Shown here: positions 30,091 through 40,474 of the stretch, piece after piece | Layout of the letters: each line of letters starts with the position of its first letter | Position numbering within the stretch: position 1 is the stretch's first letter | From: Nemertoderma westbladi | Taxonomy: Eukaryota > Xenacoelomorpha > Nemertodermatida > Nemertodermatidae | Direction: 5' to 3' | DNA length: 42,507 nt | Assembly: GCA_032718475.1 (NCBI GenBank) | Contig: JAUCBJ010000493.1 | Span: forward strand, 1 to 42,507 | The notes under the pieces: model-generated | Database searches by the model: none | What the model was told of the DNA's origin: nothing | Seen by the model: the letters and a program-made list of their open reading frames with translations, nothing else | Made by a program: the position numbers and the translations under genes

Positions 30091-32870
30091 AATTTATCAC
30101 ACGCATTTAAACGGTGGGGCCCGTCGCACAGCACACATTTCGGCTTGATGTTACTTACTTTAACCTGTGCTATGTGGTGCGCACTTGTTCTTTCCTCGGG
30201 CTTTCTCACCTGAATTCTTTTAGGAGACGTAGGAAGGGTTTTTTGTACCGGTTCCCTTCTGTCATTGGGTCGAGACTCGGATTTACTTACCTGATCTTTA
30301 GGCATTTTATTGACATAATAAGATCTGTCAGTGTCTTTCCCGCTGTCCTCTCCTTGAGAGGTTTGGCTTTCACCGTCGTCGGTATAACATACTGGTGTTA
30401 CCCTTCTCCTAGAAACGGGTTTCTCACTTACCTTGTTTTCCAATGTCTTCTCTCTGGACTGCCTTAGGAGCTGTAATTTCACTTCTCTATCTAAGAAAGA
30501 CATGAGATCAGCCATGGTAGGACTTCGTCGTTGTTGTTCATTCATGTACAACACTTTCTTGTCCCAGCGTGTACCTACTCCACCCTTGGGCAAAGTAGAT
30601 GCTAAGGCTCCTACAACCATAGAATTCTGGTATTCATGAGACTTACCTAACCAATCTAGTTGTCTACAGATCTCCTGAATCTCATCGGAAAACTCTATAA
30701 TCCCGCTGCTAAGAAACTTTCGGGGCGCCATTAATTTCGCATATAAATACCTAGCTATGTTAGTCCTATTACCATACCTGATGTTTAGTGTATCCCAAAC
30801 TTGTCTTAATCCATCTGGATGTCCAATAAATTTTAACGCCATTGACTTGGGAGATCCTTCCAAGCACTCGATGAGGAATCTAAGTTTCTCTCCATTAGAT
30901 AGCACAGAGTTCTGTATGTTACCTTTGTAATATTCATTAAAAGGTAACCATTTCATCTCATCTCCATTGAACTTGACGATCTCTCCCACCTTTACCGCTT
31001 GCCGGGCTTCGGTTCTAGCCATTTGACGCGTAAAACTTTCTTGGGCCATCGTGTTATTTAATATCGAGTTATCGGTATATAAATTTCTCGGATTATGATC
31101 CGGTCTATAGGGAATATCATTATCAACAGGTTTATAATTACCCTTAATAGGGTTCACTATAGGAGTTTCTACTTCGCTAGCAGTATAGATGCGTGTAGGC
31201 TCCACACCTTGCGCATGAGATACTTCAGACCTAACAGGATGACACATTGTTACAGGGGGTGGTGGTATACCCCTTTGTGTATTTACTAATTTATCGCGCT
31301 CTAGCGCGATACTTTGCTGCACTTCTTGCAACTCTAGTCTACTTTCCCTTACTGTGCCCTTAAATTGCTGAACAGTCTCCTGCATCTGCCCAAGCAGGAG
31401 ATCCATCCCCCGCCGTCTCTCGTCCACCCATTCGACCGCCGAAGCGGGAGTCGCCAACGTTGTAGCGGGCGGACGAGGGACAACGGGCGACAAATTATGA
31501 ATATCTCGCTCGGGGTCCAGGACCTGAACTGTCTCCTGGGCAGTTCTACGGGGCACAGGTAGCTTAGTGCTATGCAGAGGGAATTTAGAGGTAACTTCAG
31601 GGAGCACAGGTGTGTCTATCACCGAAGGGGTGATTTCGAGAACAGGCCTAATTATTTCAGGCTCATCTACTATAGTAGGGAGTCTTTCTATTTTAATTAT
31701 TTGGTCTGTGGGTTCTGTACTGCCTAAGTTGGTGCTATTTAGTTGCCTTCTAACAGCTGGAGGCAAATCAGGCAATTTCTGACGGTGTAATGTTCTTTTA
31801 CGTCTGCTTAGGCGAGATCGATTTCCTCCGCCTTCAGTGTCGGTGGTATCGCCTTCCTCAGATGATGTATAACCTTGTCGTTTGGGAGTAGATCGATTCA
31901 TCATCTGCATATTACTAGCTGTTAACTGTTTATTAAAGTTATCTTGCCTCTCTTGAAGATTTTCCAACTCTAGTTGGGTTGTCTCTTCAGATGCCCTCCG
32001 TTCTGCTTCTGCCACTGCTATCTTTCTTTCCGCTTCTGCCGCTGCCGCTTTCCTTTCCGCTTCTACGGCTGCAGCTGCCACTTTTGCCTCTGCCGCTGCC
32101 GCTTTTATTGCTGCAGCTGCCGCTTTTGCCTCTGCCGCTGCCTCTGCTGCCTTTCTTTCCGCTTCTGCCGCTGCCACTGCCGCTGCTGCTGTCTTTCTGT
32201 CTTCTATACGTTTTTTCCTTACTTGTTCTTCCTGGACTCGTGTGATGCGGAGTTGTTCATCAAATTTAGCTTGGTTCGCCGCTAACATTTCCGCATCGAT
32301 TGCGTCCAGCACAAGCTTGGTTCCTTCACTATTAGGGCTAAGCCCCTCCAGCCTTCTCCTCAACTCTTCGTCCCCTACAAAGCGTTGATAGTCTGACAGA
32401 TAGATGTCAATGGCATCTCTCTTTCGCGGTTTCTCTGCTGTCACTTCGCTTTCTTCTTGAGAAAAAGTGGCGTCGGTTGATTCTTCATAGGTTGGCCGCT
32501 CATCATAAACTTTATCCACCATCTTCGCTCCGCGTTCGGGCGTCCGCTCATCAGTATCCGAACTACTGGAGCTATCAGGCCGCTGAAAACTAGGTTCTTG
32601 GCTAGGATGTTGCTGCTGTTTGACAGCTGCTTCTTGATCCCGCTTGACTTGGGCCCGAGTGCCGATGATAGACCTACGATGTTGGACTAGCCTAGGGTCT
32701 GAGATTACTACAGTAGGGATGGCCTTTCTTACAGCAGGAGGTGACTTCGACTTGGATCTAGGATGTTCTATACTTGGATCTGGGTCACTGATCTTTTTAA
32801 GACACTGTCTAACAGTCATTCTAACACTATCTAGGAGACTATCCGACAGTGATTGGGTTGTGTCAGACAT
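30075..32870 (-). CDS. BEL/Pao Gag with long Ala-rich coiled coil
   Basis: A 931-residue structural protein that would assemble cytoplasmic virus-like particles. ATG at 32870 (MSDTTQSLSDSLLDSV). An acidic, Ser-rich region is followed at about residues 205-310 by a highly charged Ala-rich coiled coil (EAERKAAEAAAEAKAAAAA and similar). A disordered proline/arginine region follows, then a DUF1759-like gag domain at about 628-775 (VKFNGDEMKWLPFNEYYKG, WDTLNIRYGN, LMAPRKF). The last residues are the first half of a zinc array (CVLCDGPHRLNACDKF), and the frame stops there (TAA 30077-30075) while the array continues in the -1 frame. An uninterrupted frame of this length plus near-identical LTRs argues for recent activity. 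Confidence 0.85.
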   Translation of the reverse strand: MSDTTQSLSDSLLDSVRMTVRQCLKKISDPDPSIEHPRSKSKSPPAVRKAIPTVVISDPRLVQHRRSIIGTRAQVKRDQEAAVKQQQHPSQEPSFQRPDSSSSSDTDERTPERGAKMVDKVYDERPTYEESTDATFSQEESEVTAEKPRKRDAIDIYLSDYQRFVGDEELRRRLEGLSPNSEGTKLVLDAIDAEMLAANQAKFDEQLRITRVQEEQVRKKRIEDRKTAAAAVAAAEAERKAAEAAAEAKAAAAAIKAAAAEAKVAAAAVEAERKAAAAEAERKIAVAEAERRASEETTQLELENLQERQDNFNKQLTASNMQMMNRSTPKRQGYTSSEEGDTTDTEGGGNRSRLSRRKRTLHRQKLPDLPPAVRRQLNSTNLGSTEPTDQIIKIERLPTIVDEPEIIRPVLEITPSVIDTPVLPEVTSKFPLHSTKLPVPRRTAQETVQVLDPERDIHNLSPVVPRPPATTLATPASAVEWVDERRRGMDLLLGQMQETVQQFKGTVRESRLELQEVQQSIALERDKLVNTQRGIPPPPVTMCHPVRSEVSHAQGVEPTRIYTASEVETPIVNPIKGNYKPVDNDIPYRPDHNPRNLYTDNSILNNTMAQESFTRQMARTEARQAVKVGEIVKFNGDEMKWLPFNEYYKGNIQNSVLSNGEKLRFLIECLEGSPKSMALKFIGHPDGLRQVWDTLNIRYGNRTNIARYLYAKLMAPRKFLSSGIIEFSDEIQEICRQLDWLGKSHEYQNSMVVGALASTLPKGGVGTRWDKKVLYMNEQQRRSPTMADLMSFLDREVKLQLLRQSREKTLENKVSEKPVSRRRVTPVCYTDDGESQTSQGEDSGKDTDRSYYVNKMPKDQVSKSESRPNDRREPVQKTLPTSPKRIQVRKPEERTSAHHIAQVKVSNIKPKCVLCDGPHRLNACDKFLKNH

Positions 32871-33786
32871 GTTTGATGGTACAGTTGAATGCCTACTGCT
32901 ATATTACAGTTAAAGCAAGTCTAGTAATTCAGTATCACTGTTAGCCTAGTAATTAATTACCGATACTGCTACTCAGTGTAGCGTGATATATATATAATAT
33001 TAGTATACCGGTATGCTTATAGTATATATAAGTATTATTACAGACTAAGTTTATCACATAATACCGGTATAATTTTAGCACAAATATATATAAATATATA
33101 ATAGGCCTATCGGGAATACCGGTATACAGCTTACAGTTTGTAGTATATATAATTCGGGACTAGAATTAATTACAAGTACCGGTATAATTTCAGCCTAAAT
33201 TTATAGAAATAAAGATAATAAGCCTATTGCAAATACCGGTATGTCAATTATTTTAAATAATTGAATTTCTGAATTTTTGGGTTACTTGGTTACTTTACTT
33301 ACTTTATTACCGTTATTTGAGCAGTAATCCAACTGATATTGAGACCTAATGGTTGTATGGTAGGCCTACGATTTATAAATCGTTAGATTTGATTTATAAT
33401 ATATATATACCCGTTTTAATGGGTTTGTCAATATTTGAAATAAATGTTATTATTTCTGGGGAGTAATCACTACACAAAGCGGTGTGCTTTCAGTGAAGTG
33501 TTACTTATAGGACACTAAAACAAATAATTCTAATTTACCTAAGTTACTTACTACTACAAACTACGTACGATTCGGGTTGAGATTACAATCTCTAAATAAA
33601 CACAAAATTTTACAAAAACACCAAAATACGAATTTTTAGGGTAATTTTACAAGAAGTCTACAAACCAGCCTAACAAAGGGTTAGAAATCTGGTTATTACA
33701 ACGGACAGGGTACTACGGTATTTGAAAATAATAAGTAGTAGTAAATACACTGCGTTGTCCAGATAGGAAAATACCACCGCCTGACG

Positions 33787-33810
33787 ACCTATAGCCGTAT
33801 CGCTATAGGT
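33787..33810. other. Conserved leader hairpin, copy 3
   Basis: Identical to 655-678 and 7730-7753; 9-bp stem, 6-base loop. Confidence 0.7.
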
Positions 33811-34239
33811 TCTACGTTATGTATCACGGAGTGTTCCTACCTAGAAGTTAATAGAGCTAATCGAACGTGCCTATTAACCACTTTACAACACAAATATAAT
33901 GCCTACACTAATTACTTTCGGAAAGCACTGTACACTAAACCCTAAATTAGGTACGAGTACTTGTACAACAGATAATCAGTAGTTAAATATACTTGAACAG
34001 CTAAAAGAACCACGGCATCTGCTGGAGTGACCAGTGCACAAAATCACCAGTCTTTACCTACGCCAAGCAGCCCGTGTAGTACCGGGGTTAATTTAACTAT
34101 AACGGTATGTATAACAAACACAATTACTGTAGGAACAAACTTGGGGAATATGAATGTTGCGAATAATCGCATAAACTCTGAATAATAAATATTACGCTAC
34201 GCGTACAAACTACTCAAACAAAATGCAGACCAAATACCG

Positions 34240-34700
34240 ACAGACTACCATCAAGCCTAAACAAACTACGGTATATGTAGACTCCGAAATGATTAGGCAG
34301 TATGCGTTCTAACCCAGTAGTACGACTTATTCTTTAATTGGGGGTTTACCTTACAGCATTTGCTGCCCCTACTTCCTAACCGTACTTAATCGGACAGAGG
34401 CTCTACACACACTACAATCCGTTCAGACCTAATAACAGCCAGACAACTATCCAGCCTACAAATTATCTAAATAAATATTATACGCTACCTGTACGGACTT
34501 ACACAAACAAAGTACAGACTAAACGATGGCAGACTACTCTCAAGCCTAAATAAACTACAGGACATGCAGACTCCGAAATGATTAGGCAGTATGCGTTCTA
34601 ACCCAGTAGTACGACTTATTCTTTAATTGGGGGTTTACCTTACAGCTTTTGCTGCCCCTACTTCCTAACCGTTCTTTATCGGACAGATGATCTACACACA
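34240..34700 (-). repeat. 289-bp tandem duplication inside leader copy 3
   Basis: GACTCCGAAATGATTAGGCA starts at 34280 and again at 34569, with homologous flanks. Confidence 0.8.
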
Positions 34701-35037
34701 CTGCAATCCGTTCAGACTTAACAACAATCAGACAACAGCTCAGCCTACAAATTGTCTGTACAATCTGATCAGGCATACACGCCTTCTGTTCAATACTGGC
34801 CTACAAATAAATAAAACTTGACAGAAATAAGTAAAAATCTCAATAAAAAACCAGGGCTGCAGTCCCTGATTAATTATTAAGGCCTACCGGTATATAACTA
34901 TCAAAATCGAATAATACTGCTGTACCTGTACTGCTGTAGGTACCGGTCCGGGTGGTTAGGTAGTCAGGCCTACTGGGTACCGGTTGCCGGTACTTCAGCT
35001 TTATTGCCTACTGCAATACAGAAGCAATATCCTTTAT

Positions 35038-36275
35038 TGTTCGCGCTTTCAGACCTTTGGCAGTTTAACCCGCCAAATTAGGATGTCTTCTAGATAATAA
35101 ATCGCTTTAGCCTCTGACAAGTATTTAATTCACTACACTAGTTGAAACCAATCTGTGCGCGATCATTCACCCGTTGGATATACCCGGGAGATTGATTTCG
35201 ACAGCTTAATCGTATTGCTATGTAAGCCTAATGTATTATTCGACTGACAGTATTATATAATCTCTGACAATATTATTCACCTTCGGGGAATATTAACAGT
35301 TCCTTTAGGACGTGGCGCTCTATCTATATAAACAGAGTTATGACTTAAACTACTCACAACGATATGGCTCAGTTATAATTCACATATATGTCGCATTCTT
35401 TAGGAAATGCTTCTTTATCAGTTTCACTCATACACAATGCTGCACAATACTGCACACTAATCTGCCGATCTTCACTGATTTTAGTCACATATAAAAGGAA
35501 CACAGACTGGCTCATGTAGGGTATATCAAATAACATTAGATTCACTTCAAACCACTTTAACATAAGTCACAATCGTTATATGTAACCCTTCTCTCTTACC
35601 TTCGGTATATCAAGAATATTGGGTTTTCGGGGTTATTTCTCGTTATTCCAATATAATAATTCATCAACAAATATAATGAATAACAGACAGCAAAATCAGT
35701 AAAGTTAAGGTATAAATGATTTTGTATGGTATGCCGCATTTATGGATGTTATGCAGGTCGATAAAGGATATATGTCCTTATAATTAAGCCTACTAGTGTA
35801 AGGCTAAAGCAGAAAAGCACAAAATACTCTAAAGCCGTTCTTCCTGGCTTAGAATCACTAACAACACTGATAAGAATAACTATAAGAATACCAGCTACCC
35901 TTATTCCACGAAGCTCCCGTCCAACACAGAGGATGAGCATTGAGATAGGAAAATTCAGTTCAGTAGCTCTGTGATAGGTCAAAATCAAAGCCAACTCAAA
36001 TCCTATTGGCAGATACAGAAAGCTGCAACGTGGCAATATCAGCCGTTAGCCGTCGTCATGGTAGCGACACTGTTTTCAAGAGTATCGAGCTTTTTACGTC
36101 ATGAAATTGCAGATTATGTCCTCTAAAGTACAAGTACAGTTCAAATACAGAAGAAATGACTTTTATGTCCTCTAAAACACCAGTACAGCAAGGACACGGC
36201 CTTTTTATGCCTGGCAAACCAACTACAGAGTACTTTAAGGGAAAATAACCGGTTAATGACGCAAAAGCTTTTACA
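35038..36275 (-). repeat. 5' LTR of the BEL/Pao-type element (1238 bp)
   Basis: Starts TGTTCGCGC and ends CTTTTACA; the partner of 24141-25378. On the minus strand it precedes leader and gag, so it should hold the element promoter. It is followed on the right by the target duplication CAGTC (36276-36280). Confidence 0.92.
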
Positions 36276-37220
36276 CAGTCTATCTATAGCAGAAACTAAC
36301 AAAATTCCTTGACTTGGTGCGGCACCCTCAATATAATCTGACCATTTAAATTATCAAAATACGTACTACACACCCATCCATCTTACTAACATAATCATTC
36401 GTACAGTACGTGGACTCGGGTTACAGCGGGATTCCACATTTCATTCATATAATAAACCCCCCAAGTCTTGTCTTACTAACATGATCATTTTGTACAGTAC
36501 GTGGACTCGAGTTGCAACGAGATTCCACTTATCATTCACTTAACAAGCCCCCCCTCAGTCCCACTAACATTATCAAGTACTGTAAGTGGCCCCAGGTTAA
36601 AGCGGGCTGCCACATGTTCATTCATATAACCACCCCCCTCTCGATATATACTGACATTATATTATATAATTAATAATAGTAACCCTTCACAATGCCCATC
36701 AACCTCAAACAGAATTATTGAATCTCTGCACATTCATTGGTCGAATCTACTAATTTGTTAGCCCTAGTATGTCCGTCATGTGTTACATCAATGCAAACCT
36801 CATGTTTTAGGCCTGACCCCCTCCATTCAGCATCTTGACCTCCTGTTATCACCTCGCGATGTAATAATTTACCATTATATACTTCATTCTGAGCAATTTC
36901 GTCAGTCTTCCTATTTTCTCCACCGGTTGTCACAAATTGTTTTTTACCACTCGCTCACTCGCTCGCTCCCCGTCCGCTCGCTTGCACGCCTTTTCATTCG
37001 TCCCATTTCATTTACTTTGATAACACTTTATTTCTACTGATATTTGTAACCACATACACTCGAAGTAAATGTTTCATTCAATTCCCCTCCCCTTATTTTA
37101 TCAATATTTTTACTACGTTATCGAAATATATTATGTTATTTATTAGTGCTTTTATTGTCCACATTTCATTATCATAACTGCCCGTGATTTGTAAATACAA
37201 AACGATTGAATGCGAGCGCG
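36276..37220. repeat. Transposon interior: three 85-90-bp tandem repeats and AT-rich spacer
   Basis: Units beginning CTTACTAACATAATCATT occur at about 36381, 36471 and 36558, each with a GTACAGTACGTGGACTCG-like word and ending in C-rich sequence. No gene is seen in the rest. This is the right-hand continuation of the integrase-type transposon after the BEL/Pao insertion. Confidence 0.7.
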
Positions 37221-37590
37221 TTAATAAATAAACTCAATTTTGCAACCGAAACCTCCCTTGAGTGTCCCAATGATAGACAGCATGCCTGTTTTTACAAGAT
37301 AAACTGGGGTTTTCTTGCCACCAACTCCAAGCTGTGCCATGTTAAAACAAGATGGTCCACGATCGCTAGCCAGAACATCACATGTATTCTTTGACTGGTT
37401 ATAAAAGTTCTCGCAAGCAGTCTTAATATTCGGGATAGTAAGTTCGTCGTAAGTAAACGGTACAAATTCGCGAGTATCCAATGGTTCGTACTTCTTCATC
37501 TTACCGGATGGGACAGAACTCAGCCGTAAAACAAGAATTTCATTCGGTGTCTCGGTTTTCGATTTCACAGAACTCCGGACTTTTCTTTCC
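37221..37590 (-). CDS. Unrecognised protein reading inward from the right arm of the integrase-type transposon
   Basis: Minus-strand frame of about 115-123 residues (Met at 37568; open upstream to about 37590, next to the end of the terminal repeat at 37600). Visible features are a basic start, EILVLRLSSVPSGKMKKYEP, FTYDELTIPNIKTACENFYN and a Cys-containing motif NTCDVLASDRGPSCFNMAQL. I do not recognise the family with confidence, though the DVLASDRGPSC segment feels like a recurrent motif of invertebrate proteins. It is convergent with the transposase of the left arm. It could be a second transposon gene or captured host sequence. No signal peptide or membrane helix is seen. Confidence 0.5.
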
Positions 37591-37599
37591 TTAATCTTA

Positions 37600-38330
37600 A
37601 TTTTAAACCATAATCACTATTCCATGCCATTATTAGCAGAAACCCTTAAATTACCTACCTCCCGGGCCTGATCACTGCTGCCGCATTGTACCTACAAGAT
37701 TTGTATGTAGGCCTACTGATGTAGGCTCGTAGCTTGAATTTCAGTACCGGAATACTGAAACTAATCTCGAACTACAGGATACTGGAAGCCTACCGGTACA
37801 GCAAAACAGTATGTTAGTTAATGATACTGCAGGAAATACACATTTTGGCAGCTGTAGGCCATGTTTCCATGTGTTTGAAAGTATTTGGCAGCAGTCGGCC
37901 ACGTGTGAATTCAATTTTACTTTGCAATTTTTTTTTCTATTTCGCTGTGGCCGAGTACTGCCACCTATACAGTATAATATAACTGCAGTGGTTAGTATTA
38001 AATGAATACCTGGCAGCTGTAGGCCACGGTGGGTTTAAGAAAAAAATTTAACATATTTTTTTATTGAATTTTTTTTATTGAATTTTTTTATTTAATTTTT
38101 TTGTAATTTTTTTTATTGAAATTTTTTTTATTGAATTTTTTTATTGAATTTTTTTTATTGAATTTTTTTTTAATTTTTTTTATTGAAATTTTTTTTATTT
38201 AATTTTTTATTGAAATGTTTTATTGAAATTTTTTATTGAAATTTTTTTTATTGAATTTTTTTTATTGATTTTTTAACCGATTATTTTTATTAGACATTGA
38301 TGGTTTATGTGGCAGCAGTCGGCCACCATA
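37600..38330 (-). repeat. Right terminal inverted repeat (about 731 bp)
   Basis: Reverse complement of 22312-23045; it ends GGCCACCATA, followed by the target duplication CTAGTG. It contains the mirror A/T-rich array at 38056-38270. Confidence 0.9.
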
Positions 38331-39990
38331 CTAGTGGATTGCGGAGCCGAAGTTTCGGTTTCCCCCACCATGGACAATGACAAATGCACCTACCCCACTG
38401 CACCGTTGGTTGCTGTCAATGGCATTCTGATTGCCACTTGGGGTAAAAGGATGATCAACCTCCACCTTGGCAAGGGCCATGTCCGTGTCTTCACGCAGGA
38501 GTTCCACGTAGTCAATGTTACTTCTCTGATCCTCAGCACCATCAACCTTGCAGGGAGATCTTTAATATGTATATCTGTATGAATATGTCGAACTTTAAAG
38601 CGATCCTGAAAAAGATCGCTTGTCACCATCTGCTATCGCTGAAATCCACATCAACCACGCCAGACCCTGCTAGCAGCTCCTCTATGGGTTTCTGGAACTC
38701 CTAATCCCAAGATTCGAGACGACTGCAGCCAACAAACATGGTGTGGAGCACCACATCATTAGTGAGGGACCTCCTCTACACACGCGCACCCGTCGGCTCA
38801 TCTCTGAGATAGTCACGGATGCCAAGGCTGAGTTTGCTAAGATGGAAGAACACAGAATAATCTGATGTTCGAACTCACCATGACCCTCCCCACTACATAG
38901 TACCCCTAAACCAGGTGGTGGTTGGCAGTCCTGCAGTAACTACCGCCGGCTCAACAACGCCACTGTTGAAGACCGATACCCCCTACCACACATTCAAGAT
39001 TTCAACAGTCACCTGGAGGGTATGTTGGTCTTCTCCAAGATCGATTTGATACTGGGATACCATCAGATCCCCATGGCAACCAAAGATACCCGGAAGACAG
39101 TGATTATCACTCCCTTCAGTCTTTGAGAGTTCCTCAGAATGCCATTTGGGCATAAAAACGCCATCCAGGCGTTTCAACAGCTCATAGATGGCAACCTATG
39201 TGATATCCCATTCGTGTTTGCCTACCTCAATGACATCCTGGTAGCCAATTGAACAGTTGCTGAGCACATCAACCACCTCCGCCAAGTTTTCCAGCTCCTA
39301 TCAAACAACGGAATGGTCAATAACTGTGCCAAGTGCATCTTTGGTGTCTCTGAACTGAGTCACCCCTCTTCGTTCTTCTTGTGCATCGGCAACAAAGTAG
39401 TTGCCAATGCCATATCTCGCGCTCCAATAGCCAATGCCGTCCCATCATCTCTCCCACCGTCGATTTCCGGCAATTTGCAACTGCGCAACGGTCATCCACC
39501 GAGGTCAATGATTACAGGACTGCCATCACCAACCTCATCCTCGAAGATGTCCCCTTCGACGACTTCACCCTCCTGGGCGATGTCTCCACAAGTAGAACTC
39601 ATCCCATAATCCCTAAGCAGCGGACTCTGCGTGTATTCGATGCAATGCATGGACTCGGCCATTCCAGCTGTCAGCCACCACAACGTGCCGTCTCATCCCA
39701 CTTCGTCTGGCATGGCCTGAAATGCAACATTTTTAGATGGTGCCAAGAGTGTCACACATGCCAATCTTCTAAAATTCACCAGCACGCCCATGCTCCACTC
39801 ACACGTCGACAACCCCCAGATTCCTGGTTCAACAGCCTATACATCGACATCGTTGGCCCTCTACTGGTCTCCAAAGGTATGACATATCTATTTTTGATCA
39901 TAGATTGCTTCAGCCGATGGCCAGAAGTCATCCCAGTTTGTGACTCAACCACCGAGACCTGCACCCGAGCCCCTAGGAACCGAAGGTAGT
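38331..39990 (+). pseudogene. Gypsy pol remnant: protease, reverse transcriptase, integrase (decayed)
   Basis: Continuation of the Gypsy element broken at 22311. Retropepsin begins DCGAEVSVSP (38337) with GILIATWGKRMINLHLG. After frame breaks the reverse transcriptase shows NYRRLNNATVEDRYPLPHIQ (38940), FSKIDLILGYHQIP (39034), FLRMPFG and then AYLNDIL (39220), where the catalytic YxDD is YLND, so one Asp is lost. The rest of RT and nearly all of RNase H are deleted near 39360, jumping to GNKVVANAISRAP. Integrase follows (39600-39960) with its HHCC zinc region (MHGLGHSS ... CQECHTCQ) and first catalytic Asp (YIDIVGPL), then stops before the second Asp. Many stops and frameshifts make it dead. 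Confidence 0.82.
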
Positions 39991-40319
39991 TTACTGTCAC
40001 AATTCAGCCCTGAAATGAATCTGTGTTGGTTTTATGATTCAGTGATCAAATTCAAAACGGTTCTAACGAATTTCCCAATTCTTTCAGCATGGGTAGATAG
40101 ACACCCTAAATCTAAGATCACTCACAAATTTTCAGACTCGGAGGGTCCGCGATCTAGTAATGAAAAATGAATATGCTAAAAATGAATCTTGATCGAACTC
40201 AACTAATCCAAAACTCAATTTTTAAATTATCGCTAAGAAAATCCCCCTCCATACACTCTATGTTGAGTCGGTATTCAGTTTCACAAGGGGGTCTACCATG
40301 GTATGCCCATAACTAACCT
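39991..40319. other. No gene seen
   Basis: After Gypsy homology fades there is no recognisable frame or LTR. The expected Gypsy 3' LTR is absent or lies beyond a deletion. Confidence 0.5.
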
Positions 40320-40474
40320 TCAGTATAACTAACAACTTATAAAAAAGTCATGTACTACATTTTTTAAAATAATAAATTGTTTCTTGTATTAAAATGATGT
40401 TTTATTCATATTAATATTTTCAGCTGATCTTGAAATTATGTCCAGCATGAATATAAACCTACGTTACACAAACA
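40320..40474 (-). other. 3' flank/UTR of the second PH exon copy
   Basis: Aligns with 12431-12597 (CAGCTGATCTTGAAATTAT and AGCATGAATAT words at the same spacing). Confidence 0.6.

Larger units (their letters stand above)
32871..35037 (-). repeat. 2.17-kb untranslated leader of the BEL/Pao-type element
   Basis: Lies between the 5' LTR and the gag ATG on the minus strand. It has no conserved reading frame and aligns with the two older leader copies on the left (1-1874; 2090-2267 plus 3486-3664 plus 7190-9070). It contains the conserved hairpin at 33787-33810 and the 288/289-bp duplication. Immediately beside the LTR no TGG-type primer-binding site is visible within about 20 bases (the minus strand begins ATAAAGGATATTGC). 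Confidence 0.8.
24141..36275 (-). mobile_element. BEL/Pao-type LTR retrotransposon, complete but lacking RT and integrase (12,135 bp)
   Basis: Flanked by the 5-bp target duplication CAGTC (24136-24140 and 36276-36280) and by two 1238-bp LTRs in direct orientation. Genes are on the minus strand in the order 5' LTR, a 2.17-kb leader, gag, and protease with a pol remnant, followed by 3 kb without clear genes, a purine-rich tract and the 3' LTR. Gag carries a DUF1759-like region, and the next frame carries zinc knuckles and a DUF1758-like aspartic protease, the BEL/Pao pattern. Reverse transcriptase, RNase H and integrase are missing. Near-identical LTRs indicate recent insertion, so mobilisation in trans is likely. 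Confidence 0.88.
22312..38330 (+). mobile_element. Integrase-type DNA transposon (IS3EU-like) with long terminal inverted repeats
   Basis: The element starts TATGGTGGCCGACTGC and ends with its reverse complement. Terminal inverted repeats are about 734 bp (22312-23045) and 731 bp (37600-38330), with a 6-bp target duplication. Its span is 16,019 bp, but 12,140 bp of that is the nested BEL/Pao-type element plus one target copy, so the transposon itself is about 3.88 kb. It encodes an integrase-core transposase reading inward from the left arm and an unrecognised protein reading inward from the right arm. The 6-bp duplication and TAT termini agree with what I recall of the IS3EU superfamily; that label is an inference. 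Confidence 0.8.

Noticed and set aside
31974-32285. Cys-rich and Leu-rich plus-strand frames
   Set aside because: These are antisense shadows of the Ala-rich coiled coil in Gag; repeated GCN codons read as CGG/TGC-type codons on the other strand.
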